From the NCBI RefSeq assembly GCF_008831285.2, contig NC_045149.1, positions 20,537,035-20,601,034 on the forward strand: 64,000 bases of DNA, given 5' to 3'. This document shows, in pieces, positions 36,800 through 47,221 of this stretch (the first letter of the stretch is position 1; the number at the start of each line of letters is the position of its first letter). The position numbers and the translations under genes were made by a program. The notes beneath the pieces are model-generated. The model searched no databases. It was given only the letters and a program-made list of their open reading frames with translations, and was not told the DNA's origin. This DNA is from Nymphaea colorata (Eukaryota; Streptophyta; Magnoliopsida; Nymphaeales; Nymphaeaceae).

Positions 36800-37840
36800 A
36801 AAAATTTGTCGGGAAGTCAGTCCTCCATTTATAATTTATAGCATCAAACTGATTCTTTCAATCACGATTGACTCGTCGACATTCAAGTGTGTATAAAGGA
36901 GATAATCTCTGAAACTGGAAGAGATATGGGCCTCCTGAATGCATGTCCTTCGATGGCATTGCCCTGCCATCTCTGTCATAAAAGACTGGTACAAGCTAAA
37001 ACTACAGTTTGGTGTGCAGAGCTTACTGCTATCTTAGTGGAAGAGCAGAGAAGAATTACTAATTTCAGGAGAAAGAGAAAAATCACTAATTTAAAAGAAA
37101 GAAGCACAGGTTCAAATTTGGCTCGACCATTTACTGAATTTAACCTAGTTTGCGTATTATCTGACCAGCTTGTGAATTGGAAAATGTAGCAACAAATCCA
37201 GAAATTTTGGCATATTCAAGTAAGGCAACTGTAATTAAGAAAAAACTCTGTCCAAGTAATCAGGATTGTCTTGTACTCTGCACTAGTCATATTATCATGT
37301 TAAGATTGAGGTTATTCACAAATAAGCAAAACACAGTTCGAGGTTTAATTATTTGCATCACTGTTACTTATAATCAAGTTCCAGTTTTCACAGTCATGTT
37401 TCAGGATAAGAATCATAACTGATTTTCATATATAGATGCACATTTTACTGTTGTATACATCTGTAAAGCACTTGACTCAAACGTGAAATACTAATTCTTT
37501 TTCTCTTTTTTTTGAAGAAATAAAATTTCTAATGTTTTGTAGGCTAAAACTTACCTCCAAATTTAGTTCGTCAAAGTCTCATCTCCATCCAAATAGAGTG
37601 ATGCAGTGGTTGAACTGATATGACGCTACTAAAATTTGAATCAACTTGTACCGTTAGATAATAGATACTGTCCTAGCCCAACTAAAATGGAAATTCAAAA
37701 ATTGTGTAGAGAGGTTATGTCCAAATTCAGCCTGCAGTTAAAGTAATTGCCATTTCCAAAACGTGTCATTCCTTCTTAACGGTGCTAGTTGTGTCATTTC
37801 ATAGATAGAGATTCACTCCAGATGACAATTTGCTACGCTA
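36800..37840. other. Intergenic, nothing recognised
   Basis: Short frames on the plus strand at 36887-37422 have no recognisable family. No repeats with clear borders. Confidence 0.4.
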
Positions 37841-38102
37841 TGTTTGGATGGAAGGAAAGAGAGGAAAAAGAATGGATGGAAGAACGGAAGAAAAAGGGAA
37901 GGAACTTCCATTTTTTTCCCTCTCAATCTCTTCATTTTCTGAGGGCTTGAAATTACATTAAGAAAAGCTTTCATTTCCTTTGCACCCAAACACAGTTATT
38001 TTCTCTCCTTTCTTTTCCCTCTATTTATTTAGTCATCTAAACATAAAAAGAGAGGCCTGTCTTTCCATTCCTTTCTCTTCCCTCTCCCTCCCCATCCAAA
38101 CA
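37841..38102. mobile_element. Possible fold-back MITE
   Basis: The left end TGTTTGGATGG and right end CCATCCAAACA are a perfect 11-bp inverted repeat. They extend into purine-rich (left) and pyrimidine-rich (right) arms that can pair over tens of bases. No clear target duplication was found. Confidence 0.5.
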
Positions 38103-38637
38103 GGCTGGTAAAGTGGATTGTTTACTTGATGATAAGGTGATGATTTAAACAATGCCTGGTAACAACATTCTGTAAATATATCAGCCGAATTAGATATTGG
38201 GGAAATTGATAATCATCAAGGATCTAATTATTGCAGGACTTAGTGCTAAAAGTACTGTGTAAGCGAATTGTGTATACGTTACCCAACATGCAACATGAAC
38301 TACAGGATATTTTGTAATCTTATGAGCTAGATTCCGTATTCTTCATACAATTGCCGTAATCACATGCTAATTAATGGATGTGCTTCATTGCTCAGACAAG
38401 AAAAATGAGGAAAGCAATAAACAGAGGAAACAACTCTGATCGCAAGCTGTTTGCCCCCTTCTCCAAAAGAAAAACAGGACAAAGGGAAATTTGCTTTCAA
38501 ATGGCCTTTTTATTGAACAAAGTTCCATCAGAACAGATCCACGAAACTAGCAGTTTCAAGTAACTGTAGTGACTGACAAGCTACGACCAAGAAACATGAC
38601 AAAAAAATGAAAACAGCTTCTTTGCTTCATCTTCAAA
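38103..38637. other. Intergenic / probable 3' UTR of the downstream minus-strand gene
   Basis: No independent gene is visible. The part next to 38638 probably carries the 3' UTR of the acidic repeat protein gene. Confidence 0.4.
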
Positions 38638-41600
38638 TCACGCTATCTCGCTATTTTCATTGCCAAGGCAATTCGCAGACAGTGTCTCAAGGGGAGTCCT
38701 TTCACTCATCTGCACAGAAACCAATAAAAAAGGAAAATCAGGTATGCATATGGAATATAAACTTCTATTTGTACTTTTCACTACTAAAAAGGCTAACTGG
38801 TAGTATAGTTTAGAAAATCATGAAATTAGTTCACATGGCTTGAAGATAAGCCTACGACAAACCAAAATGCATTAGTTCTTTTGACGTATATGCCAAATCC
38901 TACAGTTAATTGTTCATGAAATTGATCATACACAACTAAATGGAAGAACCAAGAAAAAATTGAAAAAATCCAAGAACGATCAAGCAAAAAGTGAGGGCAA
39001 AGTTTACCTGAACCTTGTTTTTTATTCCTTCCTTCACCATTATCCGAAGCTTTCTCAGGCTGAAATTCTTAAATTCAGCCAAACCAACATTTTTCTCATT
39101 CAACCTCTGATCAGCAACAATATTTTCGTCGTTCATCAACTTATTCTCCTTATCCACACAAGCCTCGGCACTCGTAAACATCTGGATTCGGCCTAAAGTC
39201 TTTCCCTTGCCAACACTGCTTCTGCTTTTTCCTGACTTTCGCACCATTGAAAATTCAGAACCACGAGATGCAGCAGACCATGAACCAAACGAAGGGCTCT
39301 TCTCATTTGCCTCTTCAATCTGCAGGCATGCGGCTGAAACTTCATCAGGGACTGCTGTAGTAGTGGCGGTCAGATCAACAGCTAGAGAATCGTGGTGTGT
39401 GTTTTCAGAATGCACTTCTTGTAGGCGCCTTAGTGCATCAGCAGGAAATTGGAGAGATTTGTCAGCGACAGGTACCACAAAAAATTCAGGACCAGAGGAC
39501 GCAATCGCCAGAGAAGCAGGAATGGGAGATGCAGCAGACCATGAACCAAGCGAAGCGCTCTTCTCATTTATCTCTTCAATTTGTTGGAGTTCATCCAGAA
39601 ATCCATCAGGGATCACTGCTGCAGAAGTGGCGATCAGCTCACCAACAGGAGCGTCATGAGGTAGGTCTGCAGAAGGTACCTCCCATGCCTGCAGCGATGC
39701 AGTCCCAAGAAACTGGAGAAATTCGTCTGCGGCAGGAATATTGTCAGAGTCCTTGCCAGGGGACAAAGGTTCACCTGGGAGAAGTACGGGGTTGAGGGTT
39801 GCCTCTTGGGCAATAAAACCCTCAACTGCTTCCAATGCATCTTCTGGAAGCAGTTTTTCCTTTTCAAGATTGGCTAGCCCCACGGCTGTCTGGTCGACCA
39901 CTTGGGCTTCGTCTGGAACCTCAACGGACAACATAATAGCATCAGTAGATGCTTCATAGCTTGTCACTGCAGTTCCAGGAAACTGGACAACTTCTTCGGT
40001 GGCAGGAATATTGTCAGAGTCCTTGCCAGGGGACAAAAGTTCACCTGGGAGAAGTACGGGGTTGAGGCTTGCCTCTTGGGCAATAAAACCCTCAACTGCT
40101 TCAAATGCATCTTCTGGAAGAAGTTTTTCCTTTTCAAGATTGGCTAGCCCCTCGGCTGTCTGGTCGACAACTTGGGTTTCGTCTGGAACCTCAACGGACA
40201 ACATAATAGTAGCATCAGTAGATGCTTCATAGCTTGTCACTGCAGTTCCAGGAAACTGGGTAACTTCTTCGGTGGCAGGAAGATTGTCAGAGTCTTCGTC
40301 AGAGGGCAAAGGTTCACCTACATTATTCTCAGGTTCTGAAGATAGGAGAAGTACGGGGTCGAGGCTCGCCTCTTGGGCGATACAACCGTCACCTGCTTCC
40401 ACATCTGCTTGTTGCAGTTTTTCCTTTACAATATCGCCTAGCGTTCCAGTTGTCTGGTCGCCAACTTGGGCTTCGTCTGAAACCTCAACGGACAACATAA
40501 CAGCATCAGTAGATGCTCCGTGAGTTGTAAGTGCAACTTGGTCAGCTTCAGAAGATGGCAATTCACCATGAACACCCATGAGAGATGGGAATGGAGCATT
40601 ACATTCTTCTCCATTAATACAACTTAGGTCGGAGTCAGGACCGAGAGAAGCAGAGACATCATCAATGATGACCTTCTCTGTCTCATCTGCTGAGGCCTCT
40701 TGCTGAGGAAAAGAAGTTTCGGTGGCTGCGGGGATTTCATGAGTCTTTTCATCAGAGCATAGAGGAACACCTGCATCAATAAGACACTCCCCAACACCTC
40801 CAACGTTCTGATCACTCTGCTTCAGCAGTGCGGCGGTTTCATTGACGCCAGGAACTTGTGTCATGGTTTGGACGGATGGTTCTCCTTTGTACTCCTCGGA
40901 GACTGGCGCAGGTGTTTTCACCAGTTGAAGAGAGATTTTACGAATGCTGTCTTCTATTGAAGAGGCTTCGTGAATGGTTACAGAGGGCTCACCTGACAGT
41001 TCTTCAGATATTTCTTGAGCAGGTTCGCCCACAGCATCTGGTTGTTTCGTACCTCTCTCATCAATGAATTTCCTCTCCAGATTTTGTTCCAACTGTTTGG
41101 CCTCCGAATCTTGACTCTTCCCTCTCAATCTTGATGACCGCCTTGTGCAGATGGTGGAAGAGAGAGAAAGGGTTCTCATTTTGTCGATAACTTCCTTCTC
41201 TCCTTTCGTCTCCTCTTGCCCTGCTCCTTCCCGAAGTGTTTGTTGCCGGGCAGAAACCCTGGTGGGTCTTCTCCGGCTGTTCGGGACCAAAGGTACGGCG
41301 GCCTTCGCTGGAGTGATGAGTTCCTCTGCAATCTCGATCTTCTCCGTTTGCCTTCTGGCAGACGACCTCGTCATGATCCTGCGGCCGCTGGGAGCCACAG
41401 AGCGCGATGCCTCCTCCACATTCTCTATCCCTCCTGCGGCCGGCGACTTCAGGTCTTCTTCTTCTTCTGCTTTCTCTGATTCACGCTTCGATCGCGTCGT
41501 CCGAACCATGGTTCGAGTGGACGTTCTGAGGGGCGTCCTACGGCAGGAAGTTGTGACCGACGCTGGCGAATTCAGGCCTGTGTTCCCCAAGATCACCTCA

Positions 41601-41980
41601 TCGCAGATACGAATTTCTGTTGCGGAATCTTGCTCTATCTGTTAGGTAGCAAAAGAAATTGAAAAAGAAAACACACACCGGGCCAACATCAGAAAGAGGA
41701 AAATTGTTCAGAAACCAGATGTCGATGATTCCCTTGGTTCAGGAAGACAGAACTTCAGCTGAACAGCCTAACATGACGAGCGAGCCTTCCGGGTTCGCAG
41801 CCCATCTAGGAAGATTGCAAGAACACGAAAATGACATCTTTCAAGAGGTTCCTGGAAAGAGATACTTACGTTGAGGGACTGCAGAGCGTCGGCCATTGTG
41901 GCGTTGGACGTGTTGGCCCGAATCCCATGCTTCTTGCACAGCGCCTGCAGTTCCTTCCTGGAGAGGCTGTGATAGTCCAT
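38638..41980 (-). CDS. Acidic repeat protein with N-terminal SAP-like segment
   Basis: Three coding exons on the minus strand, 41980-41870, 41638-39008 and 38709-38638, joined in phase 0 with GT-AG introns, give 937 residues. Exon 1 encodes MDYHSLSRKELQALCKKHGI, then RANTSNATMADALQSLN. This is a helix-turn-helix pattern like a SAP DNA-binding motif and opens a family of uncharacterised plant proteins. Exon 2 begins with basic, Ser/Arg-rich patches (RRTPLRTSTRTMVRTTRSKR, SRRRPTRVSARQQT) and becomes strongly acidic and Glu/Asp/Ser/Pro-rich. Residues ~410-680 hold ~90-residue repeats (ASTDAIMLSVEVPDEAQVVD). Two SWSAAS elements follow. Exon 3 adds MSERTPLETLSANCLGNENS and three more residues. The final residues of the long exon-2 frame past 39008 are read-through into intron. 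Nuclear, chromatin-associated function is inferred only from the SAP-like segment and charge pattern. Confidence 0.8.
39731..40500 (-). repeat. Coding tandem repeat, 270/273-bp units
   Basis: The word ggcagga starting gaata/aagattgtcagagtc recurs at 39731, 40001 and 40274, so unit lengths are 270 and 273 bp, multiples of three. The first two units are nearly identical at the DNA level, and the one ending near 40500 is more diverged. They encode the ~90-residue repeats of the acidic protein. Confidence 0.9.
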
Positions 41981-42073
41981 CGGAACCAGACGGCAAAAAC
42001 TCTTCGTAAGAAACAAAACCCTATGGAGAGAAGGAGGCGGAGGTGGCTGAGCTACGCGGACAGGAGAAAGATC

Positions 42074-42084
42074 GCATTTATAGG
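42074..42084 (-). promoter_or_regulatory. TATA box of the acidic repeat protein gene
   Basis: On the minus strand it reads cctataaatgc. It lies 94 bp before the start codon at 41980 and predicts a leader of roughly 60-70 nt. Confidence 0.6.
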
Positions 42085-44300
42085 AGAAAGACAGAGGTGG
42101 CTTCGCCTCTGAAGACTCCTCTGGTTTTTCGACCGTTAGAAGGCCCCGCCTCCAACCCTAGACGCCCTGATTTTTGAATTCTGGCTCGGGTCCTCTTGCC
42201 TTGCCACGTGGCACATTTTTGAATTTCACTGACGATGGAGGCAACGGTTGCCTTGCCTATTTTATGGACCAGGTAAGATGAGTTGCCAACCGAGAGACCA
42301 TACCCTCTTATTTGGGGCAAAAGAAAAGCATGTTTTAGTGACGAGTCCTCGTGTTATGAAGGAAAAAAAAAAGATTTACTTTGCATTTTTAGTCTTACAA
42401 TTTGTTGCCAAATTTTCCAATCACTCACATTTTTAGGTAATCAAGTTTTTATTGCATTTTGCAGCATATGATATTGCAAAAAATGGGACCAGGGAAAAGG
42501 GAGTGTGGGTTTCGGCCTTTGGCTGCAGAAAATATTTTGATTCCTGCCAATATGCTGACTTTGGTGTGAGCAAGAGTCCGAGCAGCTTGCACTTTGGATA
42601 AAATAATTGTGTTGGAAATCAGATTCATTTTGGACCAACTGCTGTAAAAAACGGTTAAATATGTGAAATCTAAAATAGACTGCAGCCTAAAATTAACGCA
42701 TCTAATTCATTGAAGTGCTTGCTATCACATCTCATAATAGGTCCCGAAACAAGCTCTATGAACTTTGTAGAGATGATGGATACATAAAGGCCAATAGTCT
42801 CTCTTAAAGATGATCCACCACTCACACACTTACAAAAAAGAAAAGGAAAGAAAAAACCATCCGAGATGTGAGCCGCCCATATCTTATTAATTCCTGCAAC
42901 ACCCATAAGCCCTCCTACTCTTAAATATGAATCATACGAGACCCACAGTTTGAAACTTTTAGGTGTGGCCTGAGCCAGTGAGCCAAACCCGCTCGTCAAA
43001 AGCCTTTAAGCTATGTCCACAATTTTGAATATCTTTTTTCAAAGTAGAGTTGCAGATGGTTCGCAGGCGTTTCAGATCTGAGATGCCTTGTGGCTTAAAT
43101 ATTATCAAATTCGGTGCCGCAAAATGAAAAGACAAAATACAATATCAAATTCAGATGCTAAGCGTTGACATCCTTAGTTGAACATTCCCTAGACAAGACG
43201 TGGGCTTAACCATCTCACAGCTACAGCCTCAAGGTCCACTCTGCAGATCGAAAGCAACCGAACCGAGTTGGTAGTAGTAAGCTCAGGGATCACAACTGTG
43301 ATTGAGGAAGATGGCAGGCACACACAGCATTTACTTTCAAAAGAGGCACCTCAAATGAGCTGCAAGTGTTTATTTGTGTCGCCTGTGATTTTTCTTCTGT
43401 TTTTATCAAGAGCGTGGCCTTCCACGCTCCGTTCAGCAGCAAAATCGACCGTGTGCATGGCAAGAATTTGCATGAGCACTTTCTTTCTACTGCGAGTTCA
43501 AACCCAGCTTGGCTGGAGTCCGTTGCTCATTGAAGGATATTAAGCTCACAACTGCATCATGTATGCCGCTAAGTAGCAGCTCTCTGGATTGCTGGTGCAA
43601 GCATTTGTACCAGCACTATAGAAAAGACTCGACTTCAGACCGTTCAAGAAGACACCGCCAAAATGCTAACACGAATCCTGTTTAGAAAAAAGCTTGCATC
43701 ATATAAACTAGGGGCAGGTTTACTGTCGCTCCCAAACATGAACAACAAGCACCTATGCCCTTTAGAGGCCATCTGATTGGGAAACATAACGCCTGCTCCA
43801 CTAGTTTCCAGGGGTGGAGATGGATCAGCTGGAACTGGACCACATAAAAGTGTACAGGAACAAAGACACCCTACCAGCGGAAGAATGCTAGGGTTCCTGG
43901 AACACCAGCATTCTCCGCCATCAAACGAGCTGTTAACCCGCATAACATAGACAAGAACTGAATGAACTTCAATTTGCCATTCGAAAAGATGTTTCCTATT
44001 TGCAGTACGCAAAGGTTAATGCATAAAATGCAGTAGTATCAGAAGCAGCGAAGGACCTGTCCGAAACTGTACTTAAATCTAACAAATTCATCAACTGAAA
44101 AAAAAGAAACCATTTAGAACCATTGGGGAAGAGAAGATTAGATAAGCATAAGACATTCCCACCTTCAACACTAGAGGGTTTTAAGACCATGAAAAGAGAG
44201 TCAACTCCTGCTGGAAGCACCAAAATGGAATTCCCTTCCTCCCCACTTGAAAGGGGATTGAGAGCTCATACTGCCTTCGACCAATAGCTACTACTACTAA
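42085..44300. other. Intergenic, nothing recognised
   Basis: Several 75-122-codon frames occur on both strands but none resembles a protein family. The minus strand could be distal 3' flank of the SC35 locus. Confidence 0.4.
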
Positions 44301-44857
44301 GTATTACCAGAATAACAGCTCATACTGCATTTGACTAATAACTACTAGCTAAAAATACCATGTCTGTCGTCCAATTACATTTTGTAAACCCCTTTGAGAA
44401 AGAGCATAAATCACAAAAATGAAACACCAGTTTGGGTGAAAATTCTCTTGAAGGTAAAATGGAGAGATCGTACAGAAAATGGCATTAGAGATCCCTCATT
44501 CAACCTACCACGAAGCATGTAACTAACGAGCACAGCGGGAACAAACTAGTTCTCTACATATGATCACATAACTACTACTACCTAAGTATTACCAGAATAA
44601 CGGCTCATACTGCATTTGACTAATAACTACTAGCTAAAATTACCATGTCCGTCGCCCAATTACATTTTTTAAACCCATTGAGAAACAGCATAAATCACAA
44701 AAAATGAAAGACCAGCTTGGGTGAAATTTTTCCCTTGAAAGTAAAATGGAGCGATCATACAGAAAATGGCGCTAAAGATCCCTTATTCAACCTACCACGA
44801 AGCATGTAACTAACAAGCACAGCGGGGGCAAACTAGTTCTCTACATATGATCACATG
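44301..44857. repeat. 285-bp tandem duplication
   Basis: The segment starting gtattaccagaataac at 44301 recurs at 44586. The copies align through tagctaaaa, aacctaccacgaagcatgta and ctacatatgatcacat, ending near 44571 and 44857 respectively. They differ by scattered substitutions. No coding frame is shared. Confidence 0.85.
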
Positions 44858-45145
44858 ATGGTCATTCAGTTCTGCCACATTGCAAAATCTTCATGCTACA
44901 CAAACCAAGACTCATCGCAGGGTGCAATGACATAACAACCCTCGCATCACCAAAAGTTGCTTAGTCCTCTTCATTCTATTTGGACACCTAGTTGCCATTC
45001 AATAAGAGGCAGTACAGACAGGATGATGTATTAAAATGCTCAATAATACGAAATTCTATCAAGACCGTCTTCACCCTCCAACCAAAGTCCACATTGTGCA
45101 CGTGATCAGCTAAGAAACAATAACCTACTAAAATAAAACTCCCTT

Positions 45146-45274
45146 CTAGAGAGATGGCGTGTCTTGCAGAAAAATAAGTGCTATTACAAAAGCAACAAGA
45201 ACACTTATGCCAAGTTTGACTGCAGTTAACCAAACAACGGCATTATAAAGAGTCCCCTGATCCAGGTTGTCCAT
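45146..45274 (-). CDS. Possible 42-residue single-pass membrane peptide
   Basis: The frame runs from ATG (45274) to TAG and reads MDNLDQGTLYNAVVWLTAVK followed by a hydrophobic helix (LGISVLVAFVIALIFL) and QDTPSL. The pattern is acidic N-tail, one ~22-residue transmembrane segment and a short polar tail. It looks selected rather than random. The ATG directly follows a splice-acceptor-like tttgacag, so it may be the last exon of a spliced gene or the coding exon of a small-protein gene with an intron in its leader. No family is recognised. It lies downstream of SC35 on the same strand and might instead sit in an extended SC35 3' UTR. Confidence 0.4.
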   Translation of the reverse strand: MDNLDQGTLYNAVVWLTAVKLGISVLVAFVIALIFLQDTPSL

Positions 45275-47221
45275 CTGTCAAAGTTCATAAACATCGAAAG
45301 CTCTTGCACATGGCACATATGCTAGCAAATATCCTGAATTTTATATAGCTTGACCGACAGCGGCTGTCTACACAGTCAATTAACACAAGCCTTTGTACTT
45401 TGCTCCCTATGTCCTCTCGGGTTCCAGAAATCCAAAGTTGGTACTAAAGAAAATAGTAACAGTAAGAATTAACAATTAAAACAAAAAGTATTTCTTAAAA
45501 GTGGTGTAACACTTTTAAAGACTATATTATTTTGAAACGTTACAAAAAAAAAAAAGGAATGCTCCTACATGCACCTATCATACAAAAAAGCCCATGCGAT
45601 GGAGCCTTCACATTTAAAAATCCAGCTGAAAACTGGAGGCAGTACAATGCACGCAATACTGCATTACCAATGACCGATATGGTTTCTCTAACTTCAAACA
45701 TGTTTCGTCACTTTTGTTTCAAATGTCATAAATAAATGGTGCTTTTCTTTCTCATCAAAGAAAACAAGGTACTGTTTACTGTAATGGCATTGATGTGTAA
45801 AACACGAGTAACCAATCCATCTTTGTAAATAGCATACTAATACCATTGGAAGGCCACAAGAAATGCAATATCAGGAATTATTAAGACAAAAAAATGAAAA
45901 ACAAAGAGCACCATCACATAATATGAAGGACGACCAGCTACGAATTCTCCACTGTCCGAAACCCATGTGTCATGAGACAAGGCAAGACCAGATCCAGCAA
46001 TAAGTTAAAACCTATTCAACCATTTTCATAATCTTCTGCTCTAACTATGGAGGTTGATTGTAGAATTACACCCCTGACATCCAACAATAAACAATCTCCT
46101 AAAATTGTAGAATTACACCCTGAGACCAACACGAAACAACTCCTAAAATGACGGAAATGAGTTATATGACGTAATATAAAGAATGTACCCTAAATCTATT
46201 ACAATGTTTTAAAAATATGCCCCAAAATAAACTACCACAGACATGAAACTCACTTTTCCCCAAAATCAGCAATTGTTAAGCTCTGCAATTTCACAAGTTT
46301 CAGGTGTTTTCCCCATCATCCGGATCATATACAGGTCCAATCGTACAATCACCCCACCAAATAATTCCACATGCCAATTGTCATGCCAGTTGATCATCAT
46401 CATATTACTATTCAGTCTTTGTACTTGATAAGATTACCATAGCCCAACAAAAGCATCAAGCAACCGCTACAAGGTTGACTGTCACAAAAAAGCAGAGATC
46501 AAGAAAAGGAACATCATTGTGACTATAAACAAGTGCACCTCCATGTTCAGTTTAAAGTACCAATATTGTACTCACAGTCTCACACACCTATATGTGGAGC
46601 TCGGCTCGCTAATTATTGTGATCAGCAAGGTCATACAAAGCATGAGATGCTTATCCAACTTCAGCAGCAAGCAGAAGATGCATCAACTAGGATTTCAACA
46701 CAGTTCAGACAAGAGGAAGAACTTATTGCTGCTTGCTACAATCTTGATCATCACAGCTACTACTGTGCTTTCACGACCAAATCACTATGAAAGTGAAGGA
46801 CATGAAACATCACCAATGTAACAGCCAATTAGAACATAAAAAGCTGCCATGAATAAGAAAAGTAGCATTCACCAACTTCCTTTAACACATAGCCTAGTCA
46901 ATTCCACCAACAGAAGTACTTTTGGAATAGAAACAAGACTTACAGACTAAAAGCATTTTCAGCCTACAACTATTTCCAAATCTCCAACTGCAAAAGTTTG
47001 CTGATAGTTGTTGACACCAAGCAGTCAAAAACTAGAGTTTCACGATGATACTTCTGATGCAAAGACAAATTTCACAGGCTACAGAAATCAGGTAACTTCG
47101 TCCACATTGTTTCAGCCTCATCAAAATGCACAAACATAAACCAAGCAGTAGACGAGACATAGACTCATCAAAAAAGTTTGAAACTTCCACCGAGATATAT
47201 GATTATGTGGCCCATGGCTGC
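45275..47221. other. SC35 downstream region, function unclear
   Basis: No minus-strand exon continuing SC35 beyond its stop was found. A stop-free plus-strand stretch at about 46478-46790 ends with frame segments such as KHEMLIQLQQQAEDASTRIS but lacks an early ATG and is unrecognised. A 47-bp tandem repeat (attgtagaattacaccc at 46057 and 46104) is present. Confidence 0.4.

Noticed and set aside
39207-41645. Plus-strand frames opposite the acidic repeat protein
   Set aside because: Shadow frames kept open by codon bias and by the 270-bp repeats. The minus-strand frame is far longer and has a coherent N-terminal exon, splice sites and TATA box.
43644-44223. 122- and 75-codon minus-strand frames
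   Set aside because: No similarity to known proteins and no consistent exon structure with SC35 or the acidic protein gene.
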